Positions 7,541-17,600 of a stretch of 40,285 nucleotides of DNA are shown here, one piece after another. Each line of letters starts with the position of its first letter. Positions within the stretch are counted from its first letter, which is position 1. Origin of the DNA: Gammaproteobacteria bacterium (lineage in GTDB: Bacteria > Pseudomonadota > Gammaproteobacteria > Pseudomonadales > Azotimanducaceae); assembly GCA_018645845.1 (NCBI GenBank), contig JABGVY010000058.1, positions 1-40,285 of the forward strand. Reading direction: 5' to 3'. The translations under genes and the position numbers were made by a program. The notes under the pieces are model-generated. The model saw only the letters and a list, made by a program, of their open reading frames with translations. It searched no databases and was not told the origin of the DNA.

Positions 7541-9136
7541 TCAATTACCAACGATTTCGCGGTAATGGCTTTTCTCAGTTGGTTCGTAACGAATGGGTTG
7601 ACCGGGGTATACCTGCTGCACAACTGAGTTATCGACAATGACTTCTCCGCTGACAATCACATAGGGTATCCCTGTCGACGGCGATCCATTCTTGCCCAAT
7701 GTATATTCGGCATTGTCGGTCACAGCATTGGGGTCGAAAATCGTGATATCAGCGATCAGACCTTCCTGCAGGCGACCCCGATCCTGCATCGATTCGATGC
7801 CTGCCTCACCCAGATGTAGAGCCGCCCAAAAGCTAAGCTGTCTGATTGACTGTTCAAGAGGTACACCCTCTTCTCTCCCGAGCCTCAAGACTCTTGCATG
7901 GCTACCGGCTGTCCGTGGATGGCCAACAAAATCTTCATAAGGAGAATTCCAGGAAAGATCATTGCCATCGACATCTGTCGTCGGCATACCGTCACTACCA
8001 ACGATCGCATGCTGTCGCATCAGCCATTGTCTGAGCCAGGCTTTCCTCGGATGCAGAAAAACAACAACGATATAACCAGGATTTTCCGCGCGCTTCTCCT
8101 GATAGGTCTGTTCGGTATAAAACTCTCCAGTGGCGGGGTCCATCATCCATGTCTCATATTCTGCCCGCCATTCCTTGAGAAACACTTCTGGTCTTAGAAA
8201 CTCAGAGCCGATAGGACCTGACCCTGCAACGTACGGATAATACTCAGACCAGACATTGAACCCTTGCTGCCTCGCAGCTGCCAATTTATCTTCGTTTTCC
8301 CACCAGCCTTGGTTGTTGTCATGAACCGCCATGAATGGCGCATTCAATGCTAACGCATTGGCTAAGGCTTCAGCCAAACCCAACGTTCCTTCGCTAGGGG
8401 GCAAGTTGTTACCAAGGAACCTGACATGGCTGTATGTGCCCCTGCCAAATGCAGCCGCAAGTTTTTGTAGCTCCCACATTTCCTCGGTTGTCACGCCTTC
8501 GATCATATATCCAATGGTAGAGCCCAAGCCCAGCCCGCCCTGTTGCAGCTCTTCGTCGAGGCGCCGGACGATATCATTGAGTTGTTCGAGATCAGGCCTG
8601 GTCACTGCAAAATCAGGTACACCATTGTTTCTTTCCGCCTCTGCTCTGATCGGGCCGATTCGTTGTGCGTCCAGAGGCTCTTCAAGCTCTAAGCCATCGA
8701 GCACGACCATACGCAAATACTCATGAGAGACGGTTATGCCGTAGTTGGTTTGCCACTTTCCTTTCCGTTTGACATACCAATCGTTGATGTTGATGCCTCC
8801 GACTTCCAGATCCAGGGTGGTTGTAACACCATCACGCAACATCAACTTACTGCCAAACTGAGTCTGTCCATGGGTGTGGGTATCTATGAACCCTGGGGCT
8901 ACAACGAGGCCGGTCGCGTCAATGACTCGATTGCCTTTAAGTTGCTTCTTGCTGATCCTGCTGATTTTATCTTCAGAGACGCCAATATTTCGTTCAGCAT
9001 CCAGCCCTGATTCCGGATCGATGACGCGACCACCCGAAATAACCAGGTCATAAGTCTTGGCACTCACATAAGGCGATATCAAAATCGCCAGGGCTAATAG
9101 CGCTATTCGGGACACACAGATCTCCAGACTCATCAA
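7541..9136 (-). CDS. Exported amidohydrolase, N-acyl-D-amino-acid deacylase (D-aminoacylase) family
   Basis: 531 aa with a Sec signal peptide (about 1-26, ending YVSA-KT). The amidohydrolase N-terminus has H87 and H89 (PGFIDTHTH). Other candidate metal or catalytic residues are E111, H237 (TYSHVRF), H272 (AVHDNN) and D382 (GSDGMP). Many D-aminoacylases have a metal-bridging Cys where this protein has E111 (DLEVGG), so it is a variant subgroup and the specificity should not be transferred. The expected reaction is hydrolysis of an N-acyl amino acid or similar amide in the periplasm, releasing an amino acid. The gene lies downstream of the TonB receptor on the same strand, past a likely terminator, so it may have its own promoter. 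Confidence 0.88.
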   Translation of the reverse strand: MMSLEICVSRIALLALAILISPYVSAKTYDLVISGGRVIDPESGLDAERNIGVSEDKISRISKKQLKGNRVIDATGLVVAPGFIDTHTHGQTQFGSKLMLRDGVTTTLDLEVGGININDWYVKRKGKWQTNYGITVSHEYLRMVVLDGLELEEPLDAQRIGPIRAEAERNNGVPDFAVTRPDLEQLNDIVRRLDEELQQGGLGLGSTIGYMIEGVTTEEMWELQKLAAAFGRGTYSHVRFLGNNLPPSEGTLGLAEALANALALNAPFMAVHDNNQGWWENEDKLAAARQQGFNVWSEYYPYVAGSGPIGSEFLRPEVFLKEWRAEYETWMMDPATGEFYTEQTYQEKRAENPGYIVVVFLHPRKAWLRQWLMRQHAIVGSDGMPTTDVDGNDLSWNSPYEDFVGHPRTAGSHARVLRLGREEGVPLEQSIRQLSFWAALHLGEAGIESMQDRGRLQEGLIADITIFDPNAVTDNAEYTLGKNGSPSTGIPYVIVSGEVIVDNSVVQQVYPGQPIRYEPTEKSHYREIVGN

Positions 9137-9206
9137 CTACGATACCAGCCTAGCAACAGAGAATTACTGGGAACAGGTATTTTCGGCAAATCGATGGACC
9201 TGAAAC

Positions 9207-9230
9207 AAAAAAAGGCGCCGAACCCTTTTT
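9207..9230 (-). terminator. Rho-independent terminator of the TonB receptor gene
   Basis: Read on the minus strand, AAAAAGG, an 8-nt loop and CCTTTTT form a 7-bp stem ending in a run of seven T. It begins 32 nt after the receptor stop codon and separates the receptor from the amidohydrolase gene. The A-rich other arm could let it work in both directions. Confidence 0.65.
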
Positions 9231-9262
9231 CGCATCCAGAGCAAACTCTAGATTTGGGGGGA

Positions 9263-11596
9263 CTATTCTCCTCCGAGGCGGAATCTCGCCTGAACCATAA
9301 TAGTTCGTGGTGGCTCGAGATAACCAAGATAGGTTGGCACCAGGAATGAATTGAAAAACGACTGTGACTGAGACAGTACTCTTTCATCACCCAGGTTTCT
9401 ACCAACCACCGCGAGGCTCCAGCGGCCATCTGCTGCTTGAATACCCAGGCGCGCATCAACCTTGGTCCAGGAATCCTGCTTACCTGCTGGCTCAAGTGCT
9501 CCATCAGTGTAGTATTCGTCGCTCAAGGAGACGCTCAGGTTCGCAACAAAGTTAATGGTACCGGTCATTGGCATCACAAGATCCGCATAAAGACGACCTG
9601 ACCAGTCAGGTGCCAGGTGCAGAGTCTTTCCAGACTGATCACAAGGGCTCGTGAGTCCGCTGGTAATGTTACAGGTGCCATTGTCGAAAGAATCGTACTC
9701 TGCATTCTGGAATGCCCAGGAGCCGCCGAGTTCGAGATTTTCGGTCGCCGCAAATCGAAGATCCAATTCAAGACCCGTCGAAGTTGCTGTTGCTGCGTTC
9801 GTGACATTCTGCACGATGACACCATCTACCGGCGTAAATGTATTGACCTGTAGGTCATCAAACTCTGTGTCATACAGCGCTGCGTTTAATTCCAATCGAT
9901 CGTCCATCCATCGAGACTTCAGACCAATCTCGAAACCTGTCGTCGTCTCGTCATCGTATTCCTGATCAGAAGGACTCCACGTGGTTGGCGGGTTTCGCTG
10001 GGCAGAAGTGAAACCACCACTTTTTGCACTTCGACCACCCTTGAAGTAAATCATCGCGTTGTCATTGACTTCCCAATGAACGGCCAGCTCGGGCAGGAGG
10101 TTGTCGCTGCTGCGATCAACTTCGAGCCCAACAGATGCTGGGTTTGTGGAACATAGACCCAGAGTACCTGGCAATGGTGTGTCTACAATCGTTTGTGTCG
10201 CAATATAACCCAGAGCACATTCAGTGTCGTACTTTGAGTCTTTGTCTTCATCAGTATATCGCAGACCAGCAGTCACACTCACCGAATCGCTTACATTAAA
10301 TGTCGCCTGACCGAATACAGAACGAAGCTCAGAGCTTTGATCAAACAAGGATGAAGTATGAATCAGAAGATCCGCACCAAAAGGTCCGAAAGAACTCAAC
10401 AGCCCGCCGAACAAGGCAGGACCGTATTGAGCCGGTTGATCGTTAGTGGTGTTGTAGTCGTGATAATAGATACCGACCATATAATCGATCTTATTACCCT
10501 TGCTACTCGTCAAACGTATTTCGATGGCATCCGATTCGAAGTCTTCATCAACAGACGCGTCAATAAACGCGTCTGAGTTGGTATCCAGATCAACCGTGAA
10601 ATCAAATTCAAACTCAGAATGCCCAATCATCGCCGTCAAAACATGGTTTTCAAGCTGAATTTCCAGGTTGGCAATGATCGTTTCGAGATCTGTCGTCTGC
10701 GTCGGGCACGTATCAGGATTGATACCCGGAACTGTCATTGGCGCGGGGAATCCGCTCCTATCGTTATGACAACCGTTAGAAGATCGCACGTAATTCAAGC
10801 GGTTATCATTTGGCTCCGTCACAAGTCCTCCAGCAAAATCAAACATTTCGCCGACATTGCCATCTAGTGTGCGCTCAGCAGATTCGTATTTAACAGTCAG
10901 CGCAGCGCTATCTGAAATGTTCCATACCGCACTGATTCGGAAGAGCTCATCTTCGAGGTCGCCTTCATCTTCGCCAGTAAATGAGTTTTCATAGTAGCCA
11001 TCTCGATCGCTGGTCTTGATCGCCGCTCGAAGACCCAGTCTCTCGCCCAGTGAACCGCCTAATACCAATTGAGCAGATTCGCCACCATACTCGGTTTCAG
11101 TATCGATCATAATATCAGCAAAAAACGGATCACCCGGTTGGGTCCTGTTCGTCACAATGCTGATTGCACCTGCGGTTGAGTTCAGCCCATGAACCACTGA
11201 CTGAGGGCCTCTGGCTACCTCAACACGTGCGACATCGAAGAATGGAGACAGATACATTCTGTTGCGAGGCATATACATGCCATCAATGAACATACCGACT
11301 GATTGTTCAAAAGAACGTTCCTGCCCAGAACCCAGACCTCTAATCACAACGGAATTCGACGTGATACCACCGCCAACATTCAGATTTGGTACCGTAGACT
11401 GGAGCTCAGCGAAATCTGTGATCCCCATAGCCTCCATGGTTTCACCAGATACGGTCTCAATTGAAAGCGCAATATCCTGCGTGCTTTCCGAGCGTTTGGT
11501 TGCAGTTACAATAAGTTCTTCCAGTACAACATCGGCCGATGCTGCAGTTGAAAGACTTAGCAGTAGAGACACTACGAGCAACTTTCTTAAAGCCAT
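9263..11596 (-). CDS. TonB-dependent outer-membrane receptor
   Basis: 777 aa. A signal peptide (about 1-21, ending ASA-DV) is followed by a TonB-box-like segment VLEELIVTATKR (24-35) and the plug domain (about 40-160, with the NLNVGGG... VVIRGLGSGQERS pattern). A long beta-barrel follows, with alternating strands ending at ARFRLGGE rather than the usual terminal aromatic residue. It imports a bulky or scarce substrate across the outer membrane using TonB energy. The LEEIVVTA-type box and the catabolic neighbours fit receptors for organic carbon rather than for siderophores alone; this is inference. The start has a strong GGGGG ribosome site. A 216-nt region upstream probably contains its own promoter. 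Confidence 0.95.
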   Translation of the reverse strand: MALRKLLVVSLLLSLSTAASADVVLEELIVTATKRSESTQDIALSIETVSGETMEAMGITDFAELQSTVPNLNVGGGITSNSVVIRGLGSGQERSFEQSVGMFIDGMYMPRNRMYLSPFFDVARVEVARGPQSVVHGLNSTAGAISIVTNRTQPGDPFFADIMIDTETEYGGESAQLVLGGSLGERLGLRAAIKTSDRDGYYENSFTGEDEGDLEDELFRISAVWNISDSAALTVKYESAERTLDGNVGEMFDFAGGLVTEPNDNRLNYVRSSNGCHNDRSGFPAPMTVPGINPDTCPTQTTDLETIIANLEIQLENHVLTAMIGHSEFEFDFTVDLDTNSDAFIDASVDEDFESDAIEIRLTSSKGNKIDYMVGIYYHDYNTTNDQPAQYGPALFGGLLSSFGPFGADLLIHTSSLFDQSSELRSVFGQATFNVSDSVSVTAGLRYTDEDKDSKYDTECALGYIATQTIVDTPLPGTLGLCSTNPASVGLEVDRSSDNLLPELAVHWEVNDNAMIYFKGGRSAKSGGFTSAQRNPPTTWSPSDQEYDDETTTGFEIGLKSRWMDDRLELNAALYDTEFDDLQVNTFTPVDGVIVQNVTNAATATSTGLELDLRFAATENLELGGSWAFQNAEYDSFDNGTCNITSGLTSPCDQSGKTLHLAPDWSGRLYADLVMPMTGTINFVANLSVSLSDEYYTDGALEPAGKQDSWTKVDARLGIQAADGRWSLAVVGRNLGDERVLSQSQSFFNSFLVPTYLGYLEPPRTIMVQARFRLGGE

Positions 11597-11812
11597 AATT
11601 CCCCCTTGGGTGTTATTTCTACAAAGTCTAAATGATGACGACTATTCTGATTTGTCATTTAGGTCACGAATTTTATCTAATCGTGTATTAACTAGTTGAC
11701 CATTTCCGCGTCATCTACAGGACATCAAAACAGGCAAATGACTGGTTTCGAAGACTTCGCGCGATCAGCAAACGACACGCGCGCCATAACCAATTGATTT
11801 GCAGGTCTTTTA

Positions 11813-14140
11813 TTAAGCCAAACTCGGCAATGAGTGCACAGTGATATCGGGAAGCTCACCTTCGAACAACTCAACCTCAACAAGACAGCTGTGTGCAGAA
11901 CAACCCTGGGCAATCGTTGAGGTGCCGACATCTTTTGTTACCGCATTGGGATTACCATGAACATCAACTTCCTGGTTGCCGACCATCTGAGGGTCGTACC
12001 AGGCACCGGTAGGTATCTCTATGACGCCTTGTCGGATGTGTTTACTGATCTCTACTCCAACGAGGGTGGCGCCACGATTGTTGAACACTCGCACCACGTC
12101 ACCACCTGAAACACCGCGTGCCTCCGCATCGCTCGAGTTCATACGCGCCCGCTCTCTACCCTTAATTTTCCGATCAGTACTGGTCCGGGCGTGATCGTAC
12201 TGACTGTGCAATCTTGTTCTTGGCTGATTCGAAATCAGATGCAGCGGATAATCATGCGCCCTGTCCCCGCCCAACCATTCAGTATGTTCATACCAACTCG
12301 GGTGACCGGCGCAGTTGGTATCGTTAAAAGAAGCGATCGTTTCCGAGAAAATCTCAATCTTCCCTGATGGGGTTTGCAGTGGATAGGCCACAGGGTCACG
12401 CCTAAACTTCTCAAGCGCGTACTCCGCATCAGGAAGTTGAGAACTCAGATCAATCTGCTCACCGGACCAGAACTCATTGAATTCCGGCAGCTCGATATCA
12501 ACCCCGGCAGCATTATTCCGGGTATCTTCATAGAGCTGGCGGACCCATTCGGTGGCATTTTTGCCTTGTGTGAACCCCTCTTCAAAACCGAGCCTGGCCG
12601 CCAACCCCGCAAATACCTCATAGTCATCCCGAGACTCACCAAAAGGACTGACCGCTTTGCGCATTGGCGTTAGATAGGTGTCATAACTGCTGCCGCCGAA
12701 GTCCTCTCTCTCAAGTGTCGTCGTTATGGGGAAGATAATGTCCGCATGACGGGCAGTCGCCGTCCAGAAGGCTTCATTGATGATGATGGTTTCCGGCTTC
12801 TGCCAGGCAGAGCGGAGTTCAGACAGGTCCTGATGATGATGAAACGGATTGCCGCCTGCCCAGTAAATGACCTTGATGTCTGGATAGGTCAACGTCTGCC
12901 CATTGTACCGATAGGATTTTCCAGGGTTTCTCAGCATGTCTGTATGCCGAGCTACCGGGATATAGGCATTGGCCGGTTTGCCTCGCTGGCCGATTTCCAT
13001 ACCGAGGGCGCCCAGCCTGAAATTCGGAATTTTTCTGCCGCCAAAGCCCATGTTGTGAATACAGCCATAGCCGTAGCCAAGTCCACCACCCGGCTGGCCG
13101 ATATGTCCCAGCATTGCCGTCAGTGTCGTAATCATCCACCAGGTTTGCTCACCGTACTCCTGACGCTGCAGGGACCAGCTGATGCCCAAAAGACTTCTGT
13201 GCTCAGCCGCCTGCCGTGCAAGTTCTTTAATCGTATCTGCTGGGATCTCCGATATTTCACTAGCCCACTCCGCCGATTTTGGGACACCATCGTTGTCGCC
13301 CATGAGATAAGGCAGGAATTTCTCGAATCCGACGGTATAACGATCCAGAAACTCTAGATCATGTCGGTCTTCAGCGACGAGCGTGTGAGCCATACCCAAC
13401 ATAATTGCAACGTCAGTGCCTGGTCTGCAGGCGAGCCAGTCGGCATCCAGTTCCAGCAATAAATCGTCCTGGATAGGACTAATGTTTACGACCCTGACAC
13501 CAGCTTGCTTCAGCTTCATCAGCTGCTCGCGCGGATTATGGCAGCCAATGCCACCGGCATTTACCTGGGTATTTTTTAACGCTGCACCACCAAAAAAAAT
13601 TGCTGTTCGGCAATGCTCAGCAATCTCTTCAGGACTCGGCGCTTCCCGAACTAATTGCAGCACAGGCATCGCCAGAACGTGCTGAACAATGACTTCAGCC
13701 GCAGCGGTTGAGTAACTGTTTACCGAGGTAACGTATCCCCCAAGCAAATCCAGAAACCGATGGACCTGACTTTGAGCATGGTGGAACCTGCCTGCACTCG
13801 CCCAACCATACGAACCACCAAAGATACTGTCAGGACCGTTCGAATCGAAAGTTTTTCTTAAGGCCGCTGCCGCGAGATCCAATGCCTGATCCCAGCTAAC
13901 GGCAACAAACGGTTCCTTGCCCCTGCCCGTACGATCTTCAGAATCAGGGTTGTCAAAAAAACCCTGGCGCACCATCGGCTGAGAAATACGGACCCTCGGG
14001 TCCATCGCATCGAGCAACGACTGGCCAATGGCTGTCGGTTCTTTGTCAGCGTCATAGGTTTTTACCGATATCAGCCGCTCACCATCAGTCTCGACAAGAT
14101 AATTACCCCAGTGAGTACTGGTCGGGTGCGTGTCAGTCAT
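11813..14140 (-). CDS. Molybdopterin oxidoreductase, BisC/TorA/DMSO-reductase type
   Basis: 775 aa bis-MGD molybdoenzyme, close in length to biotin sulfoxide reductase. The SYGWASAGRFHHAQSQ block (110-125) and NSYSTAAAEV (141-150) match the DMSO/TMAO/biotin-sulfoxide reductase group. S144 aligns with their Mo-ligating serine, and there is no N-terminal Fe4S4 cysteine motif. The C-terminal domain has ISNQPRTRLHSQYDH and the TGAWYDP motif near the cofactor. No twin-arginine signal is present, so it should act in the cytoplasm like BisC. The reaction is probably reduction of an S- or N-oxide. It starts 14 nt after the RidA stop and is the last gene of an operon with RidA and the 2-oxoacid oxidoreductase. 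The substrate is unknown. Confidence 0.93.
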   Translation of the reverse strand: MTDTHPTSTHWGNYLVETDGERLISVKTYDADKEPTAIGQSLLDAMDPRVRISQPMVRQGFFDNPDSEDRTGRGKEPFVAVSWDQALDLAAAALRKTFDSNGPDSIFGGSYGWASAGRFHHAQSQVHRFLDLLGGYVTSVNSYSTAAAEVIVQHVLAMPVLQLVREAPSPEEIAEHCRTAIFFGGAALKNTQVNAGGIGCHNPREQLMKLKQAGVRVVNISPIQDDLLLELDADWLACRPGTDVAIMLGMAHTLVAEDRHDLEFLDRYTVGFEKFLPYLMGDNDGVPKSAEWASEISEIPADTIKELARQAAEHRSLLGISWSLQRQEYGEQTWWMITTLTAMLGHIGQPGGGLGYGYGCIHNMGFGGRKIPNFRLGALGMEIGQRGKPANAYIPVARHTDMLRNPGKSYRYNGQTLTYPDIKVIYWAGGNPFHHHQDLSELRSAWQKPETIIINEAFWTATARHADIIFPITTTLEREDFGGSSYDTYLTPMRKAVSPFGESRDDYEVFAGLAARLGFEEGFTQGKNATEWVRQLYEDTRNNAAGVDIELPEFNEFWSGEQIDLSSQLPDAEYALEKFRRDPVAYPLQTPSGKIEIFSETIASFNDTNCAGHPSWYEHTEWLGGDRAHDYPLHLISNQPRTRLHSQYDHARTSTDRKIKGRERARMNSSDAEARGVSGGDVVRVFNNRGATLVGVEISKHIRQGVIEIPTGAWYDPQMVGNQEVDVHGNPNAVTKDVGTSTIAQGCSAHSCLVEVELFEGELPDITVHSLPSLA

Positions 14141-14154
14141 GTTTTCCCGTCTGG

Positions 14155-14634
14155 CTACTTGAGTTCGAGTTCTGCCTCGACCTCAACTGGAATATTAAAT
14201 GGCAGACCTGCCATGCCGACCGCAGATCGCGCAGCCAAACCGACCTCTTCACCAAATACTTCGATAATGGTTTGAGAGAAGCCATTGATCACAGGCGTCT
14301 GGCCTGTAAAACCAGGCGCAGAGTTCACCATGCCAAACACTTTTACCCAGCTCTTGATTTCATCAAGGCTGCCAAGCTCTCGTTGCAGCGTTCCCATCAT
14401 GGTCAGTGCAACCCTCTTCGCAGCCTCAACACCTTCTTCAAGTGTGACGTCACCGCCAACCTGACCGAGCGGTTCCGCGATGGAACCGTCATCATTCTGA
14501 GGGCCATGTCCGGAGACTATTACTCGTTTATCGATGACTTTCACCATCACAAGCGGTACCGCCACTCCCGGTGGCAGTTGCAGTGGTGGTGGTAACACCA
14601 GTCCAAGTTCCCTAACTTTCTGATCCGCTGACAT
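14155..14634 (-). CDS. RidA-family (YjgF/UK114) protein
   Basis: 159 aa, longer than the usual ~128 aa RidA because of an N-terminal extension (LPPPLQLPPGVAVPLV). Conserved landmarks are VIVSGHGPQ near the N-terminus, the AARSAVG arginine (the position that binds substrate carboxylate in imine-hydrolysing RidA) and VEVEAELE near the end. Family members hydrolyse 2-imino acids made by amino-acid oxidases or PLP enzymes, releasing ammonia and a 2-oxo acid. The start has a very strong GGGAGGAA. It begins 9 nt after the stop of the 2-oxoacid oxidoreductase, so it would supply 2-oxo acid to the enzyme made from the same transcript. Function as an imine deaminase is inferred from the retained Arg. 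Confidence 0.9.
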   Translation of the reverse strand: MSADQKVRELGLVLPPPLQLPPGVAVPLVMVKVIDKRVIVSGHGPQNDDGSIAEPLGQVGGDVTLEEGVEAAKRVALTMMGTLQRELGSLDEIKSWVKVFGMVNSAPGFTGQTPVINGFSQTIIEVFGEEVGLAARSAVGMAGLPFNIPVEVEAELELK

Positions 14635-14643
14635 GTTTCCTCC

Positions 14644-17600
14644 CTATGCTGCTTTGACAAATACCCGATAGTGCCAGTTATCCAACAAGACTCGTCGACG
14701 CTGTTCTGCCTCCGACACGTTGATATCTTTGACGTGGCCGTAGCCTTTTATCATTTGTGGAATGCTGGCGATGTCAACCGCTGCGTCAAGGTTGTCTACC
14801 CCAAGCTTCTCAATGAGATCTTCGAGTGTCGTCAGATATTCTTCGATAAGACGACGCTCCGTTCTTCGTTCATCTGTGCGGCCGAAAAAGTCGAATGCTG
14901 TGGCGCGCAGAAATTTGAATTTCGCCAACAGCCCAAATGCAGGCAGCATCCAGCTACCGAGCGTAATTTTCTTCGGCAGCCCTGTAACTTTATCCCTAGG
15001 TGCAATAGCAGGAGGGGACAGATTAAACTCGAGCCGAAAATCACCTTCGAACTGCGCCGCAAGTTTGGCTTTAAATGCAGGGTCACTGTATAGCCGAGCC
15101 ACCTCGTATTCGTCCTTGTATGCCATCAGCTTGTAGAGGTTTTTAGCGACTGCCCGCGCTAACCGCTCCGAGGCCGGTTCAATCTCCAGCTCTTTCGTCC
15201 TGATCCGTTGCACAGCATCGTGAAACTTTTTCGCATAGGCGTCGTTCTGATAGCTGACCAGTTCATTACTGAAAAAGCTCAAAAGTTCATCGAGCGTTTC
15301 CGCCGTTTGCTCTTCAGGCATGACCTCGTCATTGGCAACTTCAAGGACTGCATTGAGGTTATGTGCAGCGCGTCTACCCCAGTCAAAGGCCTCGATGTTC
15401 CATTCGACTTTGACACCATTCAACTCAATCGCCTTGTGTATGGCGGCCTTTGAGACAGGAATCAAACCTTTTTGCCAGGCGTAACCCACCAGGAACAGAT
15501 TACTGCCGATGGAGTCCCCAAGGAGCCGGGTTGCGAGACTGGATGCGTCCAGGAACGTTGCATTCGAATTACCCAATCCATCAAGCAGCCTCGCCTCGAT
15601 CGAATCACTCGGATACTCAAGGTCGGGGTTCAATACAAAATCGCCCGTTATGGCTTTGTGTGTATTCAACACGGCATGAGTATGTTGTGACAGGGTATTC
15701 AATGCCTCATCGCCGCTGACCACCATGGCATCGCAGCCAATCAGGAGATCAGCGCCGCCAGCATTCAGCCGCGCAGAGTTAATATTTTCCGGTGATGTGG
15801 CGATACGAATATGCGTCATGACTGCGCCGCCCTTTTGAGCGAAGCCCAACTGATCAACAATCGATACACCCAGTTCGTCTATGTGAGAGGCCATTCCAAG
15901 CAACGCACCGATTGTGACAACACCGGTCCCGCCAACACCGCCAATCAGAATGCCGTAGCTCTCACCATCTGACAGGTCCGGTAATGTCGGCTCGGGTAAC
16001 AGCCGAAGCGCGTCAGGGACGTCGCCGATACCACGACCTTTCTTCAACGCTCCGCCATAAACCGTGACAAAACTAGGGCAGAACCCCTCGTTGCATGAAA
16101 AGTCCTTGTTACAGGACGACTGATCGATACTGCGTTTCTTGCCGAACGCAGTATCGATGGGCAGAACAGAAACACAGTTGGATTTAACACTGCAGTCGCC
16201 ACAACCTTCACAGACCCGATCGTTAATAAACATCCTTTTCGCCGGATCGGGAAACGTCCCGCGTTTGCGACGTCGGCGTTTCTCGGCGGCGCAGGTCTGG
16301 TCGTAAATGAGAATCGTCGTACCTGTTATCTGCCGAAGCTCACGTTGAACATAATCCAGATCAGAACGATGGCTGATGGTTACGCCCGGCGCGAACTGGC
16401 TCCGGTCATATTTGTCGGGCTCATCGGTCACTATGGCGATCCGTTTGACACCCTCGTTGTGAACCTGGTGGGATATCTGGGGGACCGTTAACGGACCGTC
16501 GACCGGCTGACCACCAGTCATCGCCACCGCATCGTTGAATAGGATTTTATAAGTGATATTGACACCCGCCGCCACTGCGGCACGGATCGCAATCGAGCCT
16601 GAATGATAGTAGGTACCATCACCCAACTGCTGAAAAATGTGATCAGTTTCGACAAAGGGTGCCTGACCAACCCAGGGAATACCTTCTCCGCCCATTTGGG
16701 TGGCATAACCAACATCCCGGTCCATCCAGTAGGCCATGAAGTGACAGCCAACACCGCCATTTGCCCGACTGCCTTCCGGAACCCTGGTCGATGTGTTGTG
16801 CGGACAACCAGAGCAGAAGTAAGGCATCCGGTTGATTTCCGCAGGTGGCCGATCAATCGCCTGCTGCTCTTTTTCCGCAAGGAATCGAAGACGCTGATCC
16901 ATGTCTTCTGACTGATGAAAGTAACCTATCCGCTTCGCAATGACCCTGGCGATCTTGTCAGCATGCAGGTCGCCAACATCATCAACGAGTAGTTCCCCTG
17001 TCTCATCATGACGACCGACGACTCTGGGTCTGCTCTCCATCGTATAACAGGTCCTTCGAATCGCATTCTCGATCTGCTCTCTTTTGTCCTCGATGACAAG
17101 AATCTCTTCCAGGCCTTCGGCAAACTCCCTGTAAGTTTCGTTATCAACGGGAAAAGGCATCGCGACTTTTAAAATTCTGACACCTAGCTGCTGCAGGCGA
17201 TTTTCATCAAGACCGAGTTCATTTAGAGCCTGCAGCGTATCGCGCCAGGTCTTACCCATTGCAGCAATGCCGAACCGTGCATTACCTGAATCATGGGTCA
17301 CGCGATTAAGCTTGTTGGCCCGCGCAAAGGCCACAGCTGCTGGAAGTTTGAATCGCCTGATGCGGTTTTCCTGATTGAACCACATGTCGCCATTTCGAGA
17401 ATTCACGCCATCTGCGGGAAACTCAAATTCCGGTATTTCAATTTTCAGGTCATCGTATCCGGCTCGAATTGATGCCGCGGTTTCGATAGTTTCGGGTAAG
17501 AGCTTGTACCCCAACCATGCCCCTGAAAATCTCGACATGGCAATCCCGTACAGCCCCATGTCCAGCACTTCCTGGATATCTGCCGGGTACAGAACAGGCA

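Noticed and set aside
9133-9504. Minus-strand frame across the receptor terminator
   Set aside because: It overlaps the receptor gene in another frame and runs through the terminator hairpin; no protein family is recognised.
4488-11662. Shared 11-mer TTGTCATTTAG at 4488-4498 and 11652-11662
   Set aside because: A shared 11-mer is expected by chance within this amount of intergenic DNA, and the positions relative to the genes differ.
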